Positions 41,693-50,035 are shown, counted from the first letter of the stretch. The stretch: DNA of 64,000 nt from Sporolactobacillus sp. THM7-7 (GCF_004153225.1 NZ_SEMB01000014.1:1-64000), one strand, 5' to 3'. The notes: a model not told the origin generated them from the letters alone. A program made the numbers and translations.

Positions 41693-42840
41693 GAATTCTG
41701 ACCTACTTCCTGTTCCATTTTCCATATCCCTAATTTCTTTACTTTGTCCATGGCTCCCTCTACCGTATCGCCGAGTATCGTTAAATGGCCCATTTTCCGG
41801 CCGTATTTTGCTTCCGCCTTGCCGTACAGATGAAGATGCGCGTCCGACAAGCGTTCCATTTCATCCAGCACCGGCTGAACGTGCTGTCCGAGAATATTCA
41901 CCATAATGACTGGTTTGAGCAGTGCGGTGCTGGCAAGCGGCAAACCGCAGATCGCACGGACGTGCTGCTCGAACTGGGACGTCTCGCAGGCGTTAATCGA
42001 AAAGTGGCCCGAATTGTGCGGCCGCGGCGCGGTTTCATTGACATAGAGCCTGCCATCCTTACCGACAAACATTTCTACCGCAAGCGTGCCGACAAGATGG
42101 AGGCTTTCGGCAAGCCGCAGAGCATAGGACCGTGCCTCTTCGCGAAGCGCGTCCGAAATCCGTGCCGGAACCAGTGTATGATGCAGAATATTGTGCCGAT
42201 GGATATTCTCGGCGACGGGAAAAACGGACGTTTCTCCAGCGGTGCTGCGGACAACGATCACCGAAATCTCTTTGTTAAAAGGCAGCCATTTTTCCAGTTC
42301 GAACGGCGTCTTGCCGATATACGGACGTGCCTCTTTCAAATCTGCTTCAGAGCGCAGCACATACTGGCCTTTTCCGTCATAGCCGCCTTGCGTTGTTTTT
42401 AAAACGGAAGGAAAGCCTATGCTATCTATCGCCTTTTGCAGTTCCCGTTCATTGCGTGCCGGCAGATAAGGAACAACCGGCAGGCCTGCTTCCCGGATCG
42501 CCGCCTTTTCATTCAGCCGGTCCTTCGTGATCTCAAGCAGATGCCCGCCCTGCGGAATGTAGCTGTGCGCCTGCAGATAATCGACCGTTCGTACATCGAC
42601 GTTTTCAAACTCATAAGTCACCACATCCGCACATTCCGCCAGTTTCTTCGCAGCTTCAGGGTCCCCGTAATCCGCGACAATGGCGGCATCCGCGACCTGG
42701 GCCACCGGACAGTCTGCAGTCGGATCAAGCACTGCGATCCGGTAACCCATCTGTTTTGCGGCGATCGCCATCATGCGCCCAAGCTGTCCGCCTCCTAATA
42801 TCCCTATGGTCTGTCCGGGCAAAATCATCTTCCGCTTCAA
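41689..42840 (-). CDS. purK: N5-carboxyaminoimidazole ribonucleotide synthase
   Basis: PurK carboxylates AIR to N5-CAIR with ATP and bicarbonate. The 383-aa ATP-grasp protein has [20 protein letters not shown] at the N-terminus, [35 protein letters not shown], and [24 protein letters not shown] at 42840 overlapping the purE stop is the likely start, although an ATG four codons in is possible. It is placed between purE and purB as in Bacillus. Confidence 0.96.
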   Translation of the reverse strand: MKRKMILPGQTIGILGGGQLGRMMAIAAKQMGYRIAVLDPTADCPVAQVADAAIVADYGDPEAAKKLAECADVVTYEFENVDVRTVDYLQAHSYIPQGGHLLEITKDRLNEKAAIREAGLPVVPYLPARNERELQKAIDSIGFPSVLKTTQGGYDGKGQYVLRSEADLKEARPYIGKTPFELEKWLPFNKEISVIVVRSTAGETSVFPVAENIHRHNILHHTLVPARISDALREEARSYALRLAESLHLVGTLAVEMFVGKDGRLYVNETAPRPHNSGHFSINACETSQFEQHVRAICGLPLASTALLKPVIMVNILGQHVQPVLDEMERLSDAHLHLYGKAEAKYGRKMGHLTILGDTVEGAMDKVKKLGIWKMEQEVGQNS

Positions 42841-43322
42841 TTCAAATCACTTTCCTTCACTTTCTGTTTCAGAGATTCGCGGTAATCATCGAGCCTCTCC
42901 TTCAGCGATTCATCAAAAGCCGACAGAAACTGCGCGGCCAAAAGACCGGCGTTTGTCGCGCCGGCCGCTCCGATCGCTACAGTAGCCACGGGAATCCCCG
43001 ACGGCATCTGCACAATCGATAATAGTGAATCCATCCCATGGAGCGCCCGCGACTGAACGGGAACGCCGATCACCGGGAGCGTCGTCTTTGCCGCGATCAT
43101 CCCGGGCAGATGAGCCGCACCGCCCGCGCCCGCGATAATCACTTTCAGCCCGCGTTTTCTGGCTGTTTCGGCATATTCAAACATTAAATCCGGCGTCCGG
43201 TGAGCCGATACCACCTTCTTCTCGTACGGAATCTCCATCGCATCCAAAATGTCACAGGCGCGCTTCATCGTCTCCCAGTCCGACTGGCTGCCCATCACCA
43301 CACCTACTGCTGTTTGACTCAC
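42837..43322 (-). CDS. purE: N5-CAIR mutase
   Basis: PurE moves the carboxyl group of N5-CAIR to give CAIR. The 161-aa class I protein shows [29 protein letters not shown] and [19 protein letters not shown]. It is the first gene of the twelve-gene operon. The start is GTG with GGGAGGAAAG upstream. A 360-nt leader containing a guanine riboswitch precedes it. Confidence 0.97.
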   Translation of the reverse strand: MSQTAVGVVMGSQSDWETMKRACDILDAMEIPYEKKVVSAHRTPDLMFEYAETARKRGLKVIIAGAGGAAHLPGMIAAKTTLPVIGVPVQSRALHGMDSLLSIVQMPSGIPVATVAIGAAGATNAGLLAAQFLSAFDESLKERLDDYRESLKQKVKESDLN

Positions 43323-43351
43323 GATTCTACTTTCCTCCCTGAAATCGACAT

Positions 43352-43405
43352 AAAAAAGCCCAGAACAGCTGTTTCTCCCGAAAAAGAGAAAACAAACCGT
43401 CTGGC
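43352..43405 (-). terminator. Riboswitch-controlled terminator before purE
   Basis: On the minus strand GCCAGA pairs with a bulged TCTGGGC, and TTTCTC pairs with GAGAAA, giving a long stem followed by six T residues. It lies 40 nt after the guanine aptamer and about 30 nt before purE, as expected for its expression platform. Confidence 0.75.
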
Positions 43406-43445
43406 ACCCGAAAAAACAGCTTCATCAGACAAAATGTTTGCATTC

Positions 43446-43516
43446 CCTTCATAGTCCGGCAATTTGCGGTCGCCGGGTAGAAACAGTTGGGCCATATTCC
43501 CAAAAATATATGAAGG
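43446..43516 (-). ncRNA. Guanine (purine) riboswitch, purE leader
   Basis: The minus strand carries all conserved aptamer parts. P1 is CCTTCATA paired with TATGAAGG. P2 is TTGGG and CCCAA around loop AATATGG. J2/3 is TTTCTACC, and P3 is CCGGC and GCCGG around an ACCGCAAAT-type loop. The base at the specificity position is C (GGAC followed by TATGAAGG), which marks guanine rather than adenine recognition. With guanine or hypoxanthine bound it should favour the downstream terminator and shut off the purine operon. Confidence 0.93.
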
Positions 43517-43591
43517 TTCACTCTCTATTTTTATGTTTCAAGAGGCCGTCGGCTAATCGCCGGTCTCTCTCATACTACACCAGTAAGGGAT

Positions 43592-43656
43592 AAAAAGGCG
43601 GCGGGTGATTAGACACGCACAGGCTATGGCTTAGCCCGCGCCAGAGGTCCCGCCTC
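43592..43656 (-). terminator. Extra terminator-like hairpin in the purE leader
   Basis: On the minus strand AGGCGG pairs with CCGCCT, followed directly by TTTT. The inner arm GGCTA pairs with TAGCC, giving a branched or long hairpin of about 60 nt. It starts about 28 nt after the predicted transcription start and precedes the guanine riboswitch. No known aptamer was recognised in it. Confidence 0.55.
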
Positions 43657-43689
43657 GTCAAGTTTTCCTTAACATCCAATGACATATTC

Positions 43690-43718
43690 ATCATATCAGC
43701 ATTGTCCTGCACGGTCAA
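43690..43718 (-). promoter_or_regulatory. Promoter of the purine operon
   Basis: On the minus strand TTGACC (43713-43718) and TATGAT (43690-43695) are separated by 17 bp, close to the sigma-A consensus. The start point is expected near 43684, giving a leader of about 360 nt. Confidence 0.8.
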
Positions 43719-43722
43719 CCCG

Positions 43723-43766
43723 AAAATCGAACATTTTTTCATAAACAGATACCAATGTTCGCCTTT
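43723..43766. promoter_or_regulatory. Paired PurBox operator (PurR) upstream of purE
   Basis: AAAATCGAACATT at 43723-43735 matches the PurBox pattern AWWWCCGAACWWT with one mismatch. An inverted copy, AAAGGCGAACATT on the other strand at 43754-43766, has two. The boxes are 18 bp apart, one more than the 16-17 bp I recall for B. subtilis, and lie directly upstream of the -35. PurR repression relieved by PRPP is the expected mode. Confidence 0.65.
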
Positions 43767-43842
43767 TCCCGGGGAAACAAAATTCGGCGAGGACGGCCCC
43801 ATACAGATGCCTCTTAAAAGTCGAGGACGAACCAAGGCAAAC

Positions 43843-44217
43843 CTATGATAAACCTGATTTTAACATATCCCCAAGAACAAGACCGATAAAAACAGCGATA
43901 ATACCAAAAATATAAGAACCGCCCGCATATCCGATCAGCACTCTATATTTTCCCCGGCGCTGCAATTCAATATTTTCAACATTAAATGTAGAAAAAGTAG
44001 TCAACGCCCCGAGAAACCCGGTTCCCAGTAAAAGGGATAGACCGACGCTGGCTAGAGCCGCCGCGAAACCGAGCAGTAAAGATCCGGAAATGTTAACGAC
44101 AAATGTAGCCAGAGGGAATGAGTGTGTCCATCTTTTTTTGATCCAGTCGGTTGCTAAAACCCGGCAAAGCACGCCAAACGCCGCACCAACAGCGACTGCT
44201 AAAAAGTTAGTCAGCAT
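43843..44217 (-). CDS. crcB: Fluoride channel CrcB/Fluc, second subunit
   Basis: The 124-aa protein has four transmembrane helices and the Fluc signatures NISGSLLLGF and GALTTFSTFNVEN. CrcB proteins form dual-topology fluoride channels that export F-. Many Gram-positive bacteria encode two different subunits in tandem that work as a heterodimer, which fits here. It overlaps the first crcB by 11 bp, and AAGGAG precedes the ATG. Confidence 0.93.
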   Translation of the reverse strand: MLTNFLAVAVGAAFGVLCRVLATDWIKKRWTHSFPLATFVVNISGSLLLGFAAALASVGLSLLLGTGFLGALTTFSTFNVENIELQRRGKYRVLIGYAGGSYIFGIIAVFIGLVLGDMLKSGLS

Positions 44218-44605
44218 GTCGCAGACTCCTTTTTCTTCGGACTAAAAGCACTTTGCTTGCGCGATAACCCATGGCACAAGCGATGAATCCACCAATCCCG
44301 CTTAATAAAACATACCCCACCGCTGCCAGGTAGTCTCCTGCTTGTATTAATCGTGAAGACTCGAGAGCAAATGTCGAAAAAGTGGTAAAAGAACCCACAA
44401 ATCCAGTCCCGATCGCCGAGACCATCTTTGCAGACAAACGGGGCATCCAGATTAAAAATTGAGTTACGAAAGCGAGCAGAAAACATCCCGTCAGATTAAT
44501 GATCAGAGTCGCAAGCGGAAAAGACCCCGTATGGATCATTAATTGCAATGAATATCTCGATAGTGCTCCCAAAATACCAAATAGGACAAGCCAAACGTAG
44601 TACAC
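44207..44605 (-). CDS. crcB: Fluoride channel CrcB/Fluc, first subunit
   Basis: The 132-aa protein begins MYYVWLVLFGILGALSRYSL and contains INLTGCFLLAF and GSFTTFSTFALES, the pore-forming motifs with the asparagine, the double phenylalanine region and the break in helix 3. It has four hydrophobic segments and a basic tail. The GTG start has AAGGAGGT 7 nt upstream. A fluoride riboswitch and terminator lie immediately upstream, so both crcB genes should be induced by fluoride. Confidence 0.94.
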   Translation of the reverse strand: MYYVWLVLFGILGALSRYSLQLMIHTGSFPLATLIINLTGCFLLAFVTQFLIWMPRLSAKMVSAIGTGFVGSFTTFSTFALESSRLIQAGDYLAAVGYVLLSGIGGFIACAMGYRASKVLLVRRKRSLRHAD

Positions 44606-44629
44606 AATAAATACCTCCTTGGATTAAAA

Positions 44630-44682
44630 TAAAAAACGCCTGCCTGAAACAGTCCCTAAGTAGAGACCATCGAGGCAGACGT
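44630..44682 (-). terminator. Fluoride riboswitch terminator
   Basis: On the minus strand CGTCTGCCT pairs with AGGCAGGCG, followed by TTTTTT. The left arm is shared with the 3' end of the fluoride aptamer, so ligand binding and termination are mutually exclusive. Confidence 0.85.
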
Positions 44683-44730
44683 CATTAACTGTAGCAGCAC
44701 AGTGTTTCATGGCGAACGTCATCACCTATG
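44672..44730 (-). ncRNA. Fluoride riboswitch (crcB motif)
   Basis: The minus strand reads AGGTGATGACGTTCGCCATG, then AAACAC, and after a variable hairpin TTAATGACGTCTGCCT. This matches the crcB motif: GG-x-GATG, TTCGCC, ATAAAC-like joining and TAATGAC-x-x-CT. It directly precedes the crcB pair and overlaps its terminator. Fluoride binding should allow read-through. Confidence 0.92.
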
Positions 44731-44837
44731 ATTTTCCGATAATAAAATAGCACAACGGGAAGACAAAAGTAATATTCGGAAACGATACTCACGAAAACAA
44801 TGCGCGATATTCCACTTTTTTTAGGCCCTGCGATCGG

Positions 44838-45116
44838 TCAGCGAAGATAAAAGGCCAAAGCAACAAATCCGAGTACGATCAGCAGGGACCCCGAAATATT
44901 GGACAGGATGTGTACAAGATAGCTGGGAATATTGTCGAGCACTTTGCCCTCAATCGACAGCAAAATGCTCTCTTCGTTATCTTTTCCTTTCTCGCCCTCT
45001 GCCTGTCTAAGCAAGTGTTCCCCAGTTGTCCGCAGCATCCGGTTCGTGAGATAACTCGACAGCATCAGGCACATGCCGACCAGCCAAAACAGAATCGCCA
45101 GGATTAAAGCAATCAT
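44838..45116 (-). CDS. Small two-helix membrane protein
   Basis: The 92-aa product has a hydrophobic N-terminus (MIALILAILFWLVGMCLMLS), a charged middle with LLRQAEGEKGKDNEE, and a second membrane helix at the C-terminus (ISGSLLIVLGFVALAF). I do not recognise the family. AAGGGGCGTGA lies before the ATG. It appears to be a single gene between the crcB unit and hisC. Confidence 0.6.
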   Translation of the reverse strand: MIALILAILFWLVGMCLMLSSYLTNRMLRTTGEHLLRQAEGEKGKDNEESILLSIEGKVLDNIPSYLVHILSNISGSLLIVLGFVALAFYLR

Positions 45117-45269
45117 AATAGGTCACGCCCCTTAATGATTCAAAACAGATTCGCAGAAATAGGAAATGATTTGAATAAACAATTTTCGCATGCACTATTT
45201 CATATGATGGCTTTATCTAGGTATCATTATGCAGCTTAGATTAAGATCCGGCCGCATCATTTTCGCTTT

Positions 45270-45418
45270 TATGTCTCTCAGGCTCGGGTGTATATATCTC
45301 CGATTCGAGGGCATAACCCTGCGGCTCAGGTGTATATTTCCCAAGTTCGGGCTCATATCTCGTCGGTTCGAGGGCATTCTCGTCGGTTTAGGCGTATAGC
45401 TCTCAGGATCGAGCTCCC
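45270..45418. repeat. Degenerate 19-22-bp tandem repeat downstream of hisC
   Basis: Six to seven imperfect units of 19-22 bp follow one another, built on a pattern like CTCNCAGGTTCGGGTGTATA. Examples are CGGTTCGAGGGCATTCTCGT and CAGGCTCGGGTGTATATATC. It lies just after the hisC stop codon on the minus strand. Frames contain stops and the sequence looks non-coding. Similar degenerate intergenic repeats occur in Bacillus relatives, but I cannot name this one. Confidence 0.6.
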
Positions 45419-45424
45419 TTGGTC

Positions 45425-46480
45425 TTAAATAATCTGTTTCAATACGGCGACAAACTGTTCCATTTCCTCATCTGTACCGATCGTGACACGTAAATAATCG
45501 GAAATTCGCGGTTGGTTGAAATACCGGACGAGAATGCCGTGCTTTCTTAATTCGTGGAACAGCGTCTCAGCCGGAGCCTCGCGATGCGTGATGAAAATAA
45601 AATTCGCCTGTGAAGGAATGACATGAAAGCCGATCCGTTCAAGCTGTTCTATTGTCCGTTCTCTTGTGTCCATGATCCGCTGAGACAGATCGCGGTAATA
45701 GGCATCATCTTCGATTGCCGCCTTTGCCCCGACAAGAGCCAGCCGGTCAATCGTATATGAATTAAATGAGTTCTTTAATCGATTCAGCCCCTCGATCAGT
45801 TCCTTATGGCCAAGGGCGAAGCCGACACGAATGCCTGCCAGCGAGCTGTATTTGGAAAGCGTACGTACGGCAAGCAGATTCGGATAGTCATGAATGAGCG
45901 GAATGACGGATTCCCCGCCGAAATCAATATAGGCCTCGTCCACAATGACGACTTGATCCGGGTTCGCCTCCAGAATTTTTCGAACCGATGAGAGAGGAAT
46001 TCCCCGTCCCGTCGGCGCGTTCGGATTGGGAATCACAACACCGCCGTTCGGCTCGCAAAAAGCTTCGACAGGGAGCTGAAAATCGGCATCCAGAGGAACA
46101 ATCTTCGGCTGCAGCTGGCACAGGTTGGCGTATACTTTATAAAAGCTGTAGGTAATATCGGCGAAAGCGACCGGGTTTTCCGGAGAGAAAAAAGACATGA
46201 AACTAAAGGCAAGCACCTCATCCGATCCGTTCCCGACGAACACCTGATCAGGCCTCAGGCCGAAATGTTTGGCGCACGTTGTCCTTAACTCGTCCGCGTT
46301 TGGATCCGGATACAAACGCAGCCGCTTGTCTGCGGCCTGTTTGATGGCATCGATCGCCCTTGATGATGGCGGATAAGGGTTTTCATTCGTATTTAATTTT
46401 ATGTATCTTCTATCTTTTGGTTGTTCTCCGGGCACATAGGGCTCCAGCCTTTGCACCCTTTCATTCCAATAGCGGCTCAT
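45425..46480 (-). CDS. hisC: Histidinol-phosphate aminotransferase
   Basis: HisC is a PLP enzyme that transaminates imidazole acetol phosphate in histidine synthesis and can also act on aromatic amino acids. The 351-aa protein has YIKLNTNENPYPPSSRAI, VFVGNGSDEVLAFSF, IPNPNAPTGRG, VIVDEAYIDFGG and the lysine-bearing RTLSKYSSLAGIRVGFA. It is not in a his operon. GGAAGAGGTG precedes the ATG. Substrate choice cannot be read from sequence alone. Confidence 0.92.
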   Translation of the reverse strand: MSRYWNERVQRLEPYVPGEQPKDRRYIKLNTNENPYPPSSRAIDAIKQAADKRLRLYPDPNADELRTTCAKHFGLRPDQVFVGNGSDEVLAFSFMSFFSPENPVAFADITYSFYKVYANLCQLQPKIVPLDADFQLPVEAFCEPNGGVVIPNPNAPTGRGIPLSSVRKILEANPDQVVIVDEAYIDFGGESVIPLIHDYPNLLAVRTLSKYSSLAGIRVGFALGHKELIEGLNRLKNSFNSYTIDRLALVGAKAAIEDDAYYRDLSQRIMDTRERTIEQLERIGFHVIPSQANFIFITHREAPAETLFHELRKHGILVRYFNQPRISDYLRVTIGTDEEMEQFVAVLKQII

Positions 46481-46685
46481 CGCGCACCTCTTCCTGCTTC
46501 ATTTGAGATATTTTTCAATCTGCGAACTCATTTTCAGTATACATCCTGACTGTCCCGAAGCCAAGCTCCTGGCGCAGAATCCCTGGCCGCCCTTATCCTT
46601 TCCGCCAGAATCAAATGTCCTGAACGTCACCGTCGGACACATTCATGAGACAGAACATTTGTTCTTAAATCATCATTTTTCGATT

Positions 46686-46913
46686 ATGGATCGCATGGAA
46701 CAAAAAATAGATCGCTTGGATCAGAGAATCGATCGTATCGAACAGAGAGCGGACAAGATGAAGAAGGATTTTTTGTCCAGATTCTCGTCGCTGGAAGAAA
46801 AAATAGATGATCCATACGACGATCTGTGTGTCCGGATCAATCTGTACCGAAAAGATTTTGAAAATACGCGAGTATCTGTAGAAAGGACAATGCGGAAAGC
46901 AGGATTGCAATGA
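46686..46913 (+). CDS. Small coiled-coil protein, uncertain
   Basis: The 75-aa frame is strongly amphipathic: MDRMEQKIDRLDQRIDRIEQ followed by ADKMKKDFLSRFSSLEEKID, a heptad-like coiled coil. The upstream frame is open to 46503 but has no good start there, and no ribosome binding site precedes the ATG at 46686. It might be the end of a decayed gene or a real small protein. The family is not recognised. Confidence 0.35.
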   Translation: MDRMEQKIDRLDQRIDRIEQRADKMKKDFLSRFSSLEEKIDDPYDDLCVRINLYRKDFENTRVSVERTMRKAGLQ

Positions 46914-47020
46914 TTTCATCAATCCCGTTTCCGCGTATGGCAAAGATGGGCTTTTCTTTTTTTAAAAGCCTGGCGGTTCAGTAATTCTCTGTTCGGGCAA
47001 TCACCTGGAAGAAGCAAAAT

Positions 47021-47647
47021 CTATTTTAAAACATCCTCATCATTCTTCACGAGTCCCCGCAAGCTCATAGACAGCATAGCAAGAAACTGATCGAAAAAAG
47101 GCTTCATCTCTTCCATTGATGCATCCTGATGACGTTTCATGTACGCCATTGCCCGTTTCTCGTAGTAGTCCATATGGGACTCCACGACCGCTCCCAGTGT
47201 ATCGGTATCGACATCTTCTTTCAGATTCAGCTTGTCAATCATTTTCGAGAAATACGTTCTGCTGATTGAATCGAGCTCCGCATATAATTCCGTCATCTTT
47301 TTCCTTAAATCGCCAGGGGGATCTGCGAAAGCCCGGATGACGAGGGAATAAAAATCCGGATACTTTTTCATAAACGTTAGCTCTTTCTCGAAATAAATCT
47401 TCAGGTCATCAATGATACGCTGAGTCATTGGCCAGTTCTCGTAATCGAGCTCCTTCATCGTGAAGTCAATCGTATGTCGGACACATGCCTCGAACAGTTT
47501 CTCTTTCGACTCGAAATAGTGAAAAATCAACCCTTTTGACGTATTGGCCATTCTTGCGATCTGATTTGTAGACGCCTGTTCAAACCCTTTTTCCGCAAAC
47601 TCGTGAATCGCCGCTTCTAAAATCGCTTGCTCCTTTGATTCCGGCAT
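47021..47647 (-). CDS. TetR-family repressor of the ABC transporter operon
   Basis: The 208-aa protein has an N-terminal TetR helix-turn-helix (ILEAAIHEFAEKGFEQAS, TNQIARMANTSKGLIFHYF) and a helical ligand-binding C-terminus. It is the last gene of a three-gene operon; its ATG directly follows the permease stop codon (TAAATG). Two perfect 16-bp palindromes at the operon promoter are likely its binding sites, so it should repress its own operon. The inducer is unknown. Confidence 0.9.
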   Translation of the reverse strand: MPESKEQAILEAAIHEFAEKGFEQASTNQIARMANTSKGLIFHYFESKEKLFEACVRHTIDFTMKELDYENWPMTQRIIDDLKIYFEKELTFMKKYPDFYSLVIRAFADPPGDLRKKMTELYAELDSISRTYFSKMIDKLNLKEDVDTDTLGAVVESHMDYYEKRAMAYMKRHQDASMEEMKPFFDQFLAMLSMSLRGLVKNDEDVLK

Positions 47648-48451
47648 TTACACTTTCAAATCCTTCCTCCGATAGATCCAGAATGTCGCCAGGCAGCAGA
47701 TGATCAGCACAATAATATCGGTCAGCATATACTTGCCTTCAATGCCATCCTGAAACACTCTGCTCGGGGTTGCCGCCTCGATTGGCGAAAAATAAATCAG
47801 AAATTGAAAATCATCCTGCAGTTTGCCTACGATTCCTAATATAAAAGTCAGAAAGACCAGTCCCAGCGACAGAGACATGGCCGACTTACTTGATGATAAC
47901 ATGGATGAAAGCAGAAAACCAATACTGAAAAAGGTCAGTCCCATGACCCATCCGGCCAAAGCAAAAAGTGAAAAATCCTTGAAAAGCTCAGAAGCCGAAG
48001 TCCCGGAATCCTTGAACAACAGGCAAACAAGAAATGAAACGGCCGCCGTTACAAGCCAGTATAAAGTATAAAGCAATATGTTCGCCAGCATCTTAGAGGC
48101 AGCGATGGATGAGCGCGAGATCGGCTGAGCGTACAAATACTCGATCGTGCCTTCCGACTCCTCTCTAGCCAAGCTGTTCAATCCAAGCATCGCCGCGAAA
48201 ATCGCAGAGGCGATCATGATATATTGAAAGACATAACCGAAATAACCGCCAACGGTTGCAAGGGCCGCCATATCGGATAGATTAAAGGCCTTCAGCATAT
48301 CTTTCGGCATCGTACTCATATCGAACGTGCTCATACTGTCTTTCATCGACGGAAACATCGACATCAGACCAAGCGTTAATACGGCAACGACAACAATCCA
48401 GATCATCAAGCTTTTTATATGGGTTTTGCATTCGAGCCGGAATAGTGTCAT
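47648..48451 (-). CDS. ABC-2 type transporter permease
   Basis: The 267-aa protein has about six hydrophobic segments in the ABC-2 pattern, with LARE-ESEGTIEYLYAQPISR after the second, a common motif of such permeases. It follows the ATPase gene with a 4-bp overlap (ATGA). Together they should form a two-component exporter, possibly for a toxic compound, given the TetR gene that follows. The substrate cannot be read from sequence. Confidence 0.9.
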   Translation of the reverse strand: MTLFRLECKTHIKSLMIWIVVVAVLTLGLMSMFPSMKDSMSTFDMSTMPKDMLKAFNLSDMAALATVGGYFGYVFQYIMIASAIFAAMLGLNSLAREESEGTIEYLYAQPISRSSIAASKMLANILLYTLYWLVTAAVSFLVCLLFKDSGTSASELFKDFSLFALAGWVMGLTFFSIGFLLSSMLSSSKSAMSLSLGLVFLTFILGIVGKLQDDFQFLIYFSPIEAATPSRVFQDGIEGKYMLTDIIVLIICCLATFWIYRRKDLKV

Positions 48452-49347
48452 AATCTTTCTCCCTCCTGACGTTCATACATCGACATAAACTGTTCCTCCA
48501 GATCGCGATTGGCGACCGTCACATCATCCAGTTCGGGCGCAAGGTTCGATAATGTGGAAAAAAGCTGAGCCATACCCTTCTCATACATAAAACGAGCCTC
48601 ATGATCCGTTTCCGAGATGAGTTCGGCGCCAATCGCCTTCATTTGCCTGATGGGCAGCTGCCTGCCTTTAATCGTGATCACCTTCACTTTTTTATTCATT
48701 TTCGTCAGATCTTCTACGCCGATCAGCTGTCCGCTTCGGATAAATGCGATCTTCGAACAGTAATCTTCTACCTCTTTGAGATTATGGCTGGACAGAAAAA
48801 TGGTCGCCCCTTCTTTCTGTCTCTTCTTCATCAGACGAAATAACCGGGCGTGCATCAAAGGATCAAGACCGTTCGTCGGTTCATCGAGAATCAACAGTTC
48901 TGGGCGGTGAATCATCGCACAGACAATCGCCACTTTTTTCTTATTTCCAAGCGACAGATCACCAAATTTTTTCTTGCGGTCCACCTGGAACAAATCGCAC
49001 AGCTCATCCATCTCTTTTTTATTTTCCTCCATATCGTGAAAATCCATCGTATAGCGAATCAGGTCCTGCACGCGAAGCTGCGGGTAAAAACGGACATCGC
49101 TCGGTACATAACCGATTCTCTTTTTGACGGCGAGATTCGCGGCCGGCATCTCTTCACCGAATAGCTTGACGCTTCCCCCGTTGTGTTTGATAAAGTTGAG
49201 GATCATGTTCATCGTCGTTGATTTTCCGGCACCGTTCGGACCGATAAAGCCAAAAAATTCTCCCTTCTCGACCGTCAGCGACAGATCTTTAACCGCCGCA
49301 AATTTACCGAAATATTTACTGATATGGTTTAACTCTATGACCGGCAT
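48448..49347 (-). CDS. ABC transporter ATP-binding protein
   Basis: The 299-aa ATPase begins MPVIELNHISKYFGKFAAVK. Walker A is GPNGAGKSTTMNMI, the signature region is FGDLSLGNKKKVAI, Walker B is LLILDEPTNGLDPL, and the H-loop is LSSHNLKEVEDYC. A C-terminal extension of about 80 residues is typical of drug-exporter-type ATPases. The frame extends 18 codons upstream, but the ATG at 49347 with AAGGGG fits the family. First gene of the ATPase-permease-TetR operon. Confidence 0.93.
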   Translation of the reverse strand: MPVIELNHISKYFGKFAAVKDLSLTVEKGEFFGFIGPNGAGKSTTMNMILNFIKHNGGSVKLFGEEMPAANLAVKKRIGYVPSDVRFYPQLRVQDLIRYTMDFHDMEENKKEMDELCDLFQVDRKKKFGDLSLGNKKKVAIVCAMIHRPELLILDEPTNGLDPLMHARLFRLMKKRQKEGATIFLSSHNLKEVEDYCSKIAFIRSGQLIGVEDLTKMNKKVKVITIKGRQLPIRQMKAIGAELISETDHEARFMYEKGMAQLFSTLSNLAPELDDVTVANRDLEEQFMSMYERQEGERL

Positions 49348-49370
49348 TCCTGCCACCCCTTTCAAGGCAA

Positions 49371-49386
49371 TTGACCACTCGGTCAA
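49371..49386. promoter_or_regulatory. TetR operator 1 (downstream of -10)
   Basis: TTGACCACTCGGTCAA is a perfect 6-bp inverted repeat with a 4-bp centre. It lies between the promoter -10 and the ATPase start codon. Confidence 0.8.
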
Positions 49387-49395
49387 CACCAACAT

Positions 49396-49420
49396 TATCA
49401 TAAATTGACCACATGGTCAA
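49396..49420 (-). promoter_or_regulatory. Promoter and TetR operator 2 of the ABC transporter operon
   Basis: The palindrome TTGACCACATGGTCAA (49405-49420) has the same arms as operator 1, 34 bp away centre to centre. Read on the minus strand, its first six bases (TTGACC) serve as the -35. A -10-like element (TAATGT, or the adjacent TATGAT) lies about 15-17 bp further on, near 49392-49402. Binding to both sites would block the promoter completely. Confidence 0.75.
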
Positions 49421-49591
49421 CGGAGGCATTTATTTTCCATTTATTCCGTAAAATAGCCTATTTCAATTTGTTGGTCCATTTATCTGACATAAATAGAGAA
49501 TCATCTCTTATTAAATGCTATGATAAAATTACGTGTATTTACAAAATTCCAATTATTCACATCATGTTTTTTTAAAGGAGGAGCTGTTCGA

Positions 49592-50035
49592 ATGGGACGA
49601 TCTTCAGCAACAGAAACGATCCTCAAGGCCAAGGAAAAGAAGGGGTTGACTTTTTCACAAATTGCGGAAGCAGCGGGATGCTCGGAAGTATATTGTACGG
49701 CCGCCATCTACGGTCAACAAACGCTAAGTACGGCGCAGGCAAAAGCGGTTGCCGATTTGCTTGAATTACCGGAAGAGGTTGAAATATCACTGAAAGCCAT
49801 TCCGTTTCGCGGCGCCAACTTTACAATGCCGCCGACCGATCCGACCATTTATCGTCTGTACGAACTGGTTCTTGTCTATGGGGACGCCATTAAAGCACTC
49901 ATTCATGAAAAGTTCGGCGACGGCATTATGAGTGCCATTGATTTTAAAATGGATCTGGATAAGGAGGATAATCCCCATGGCGACCGTGTCGTGATCACAC
50001 TGAATGGAAAATTTCTGAAGTACAAAACATTTTAA
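49592..50035 (+). CDS. cynS: Cyanate hydratase (cyanase)
   Basis: Cyanase decomposes cyanate with bicarbonate to ammonia and CO2. The 147-aa protein has the N-terminal helical domain (KEKKGLTFSQIAEAAGCSEV) and the catalytic domain. Arg88 and Glu91 lie in YRLYELVLVYGDAI and Ser114 in GIMSAIDF, corresponding to Arg96, Glu99 and Ser122 of the E. coli enzyme. AAGGAGGAG precedes the ATG at 49592, so the longer upstream frame is not used. No carbonic anhydrase or cyanate transporter gene is adjacent. Confidence 0.95.
   Translation: MGRSSATETILKAKEKKGLTFSQIAEAAGCSEVYCTAAIYGQQTLSTAQAKAVADLLELPEEVEISLKAIPFRGANFTMPPTDPTIYRLYELVLVYGDAIKALIHEKFGDGIMSAIDFKMDLDKEDNPHGDRVVITLNGKFLKYKTF

Noticed and set aside
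43575-43835. 86-aa frame in the purE leader considered as a leader peptide
   Set aside because: It spans the promoter, so most of it would not be transcribed, and its internal ATGs lack ribosome binding sites.
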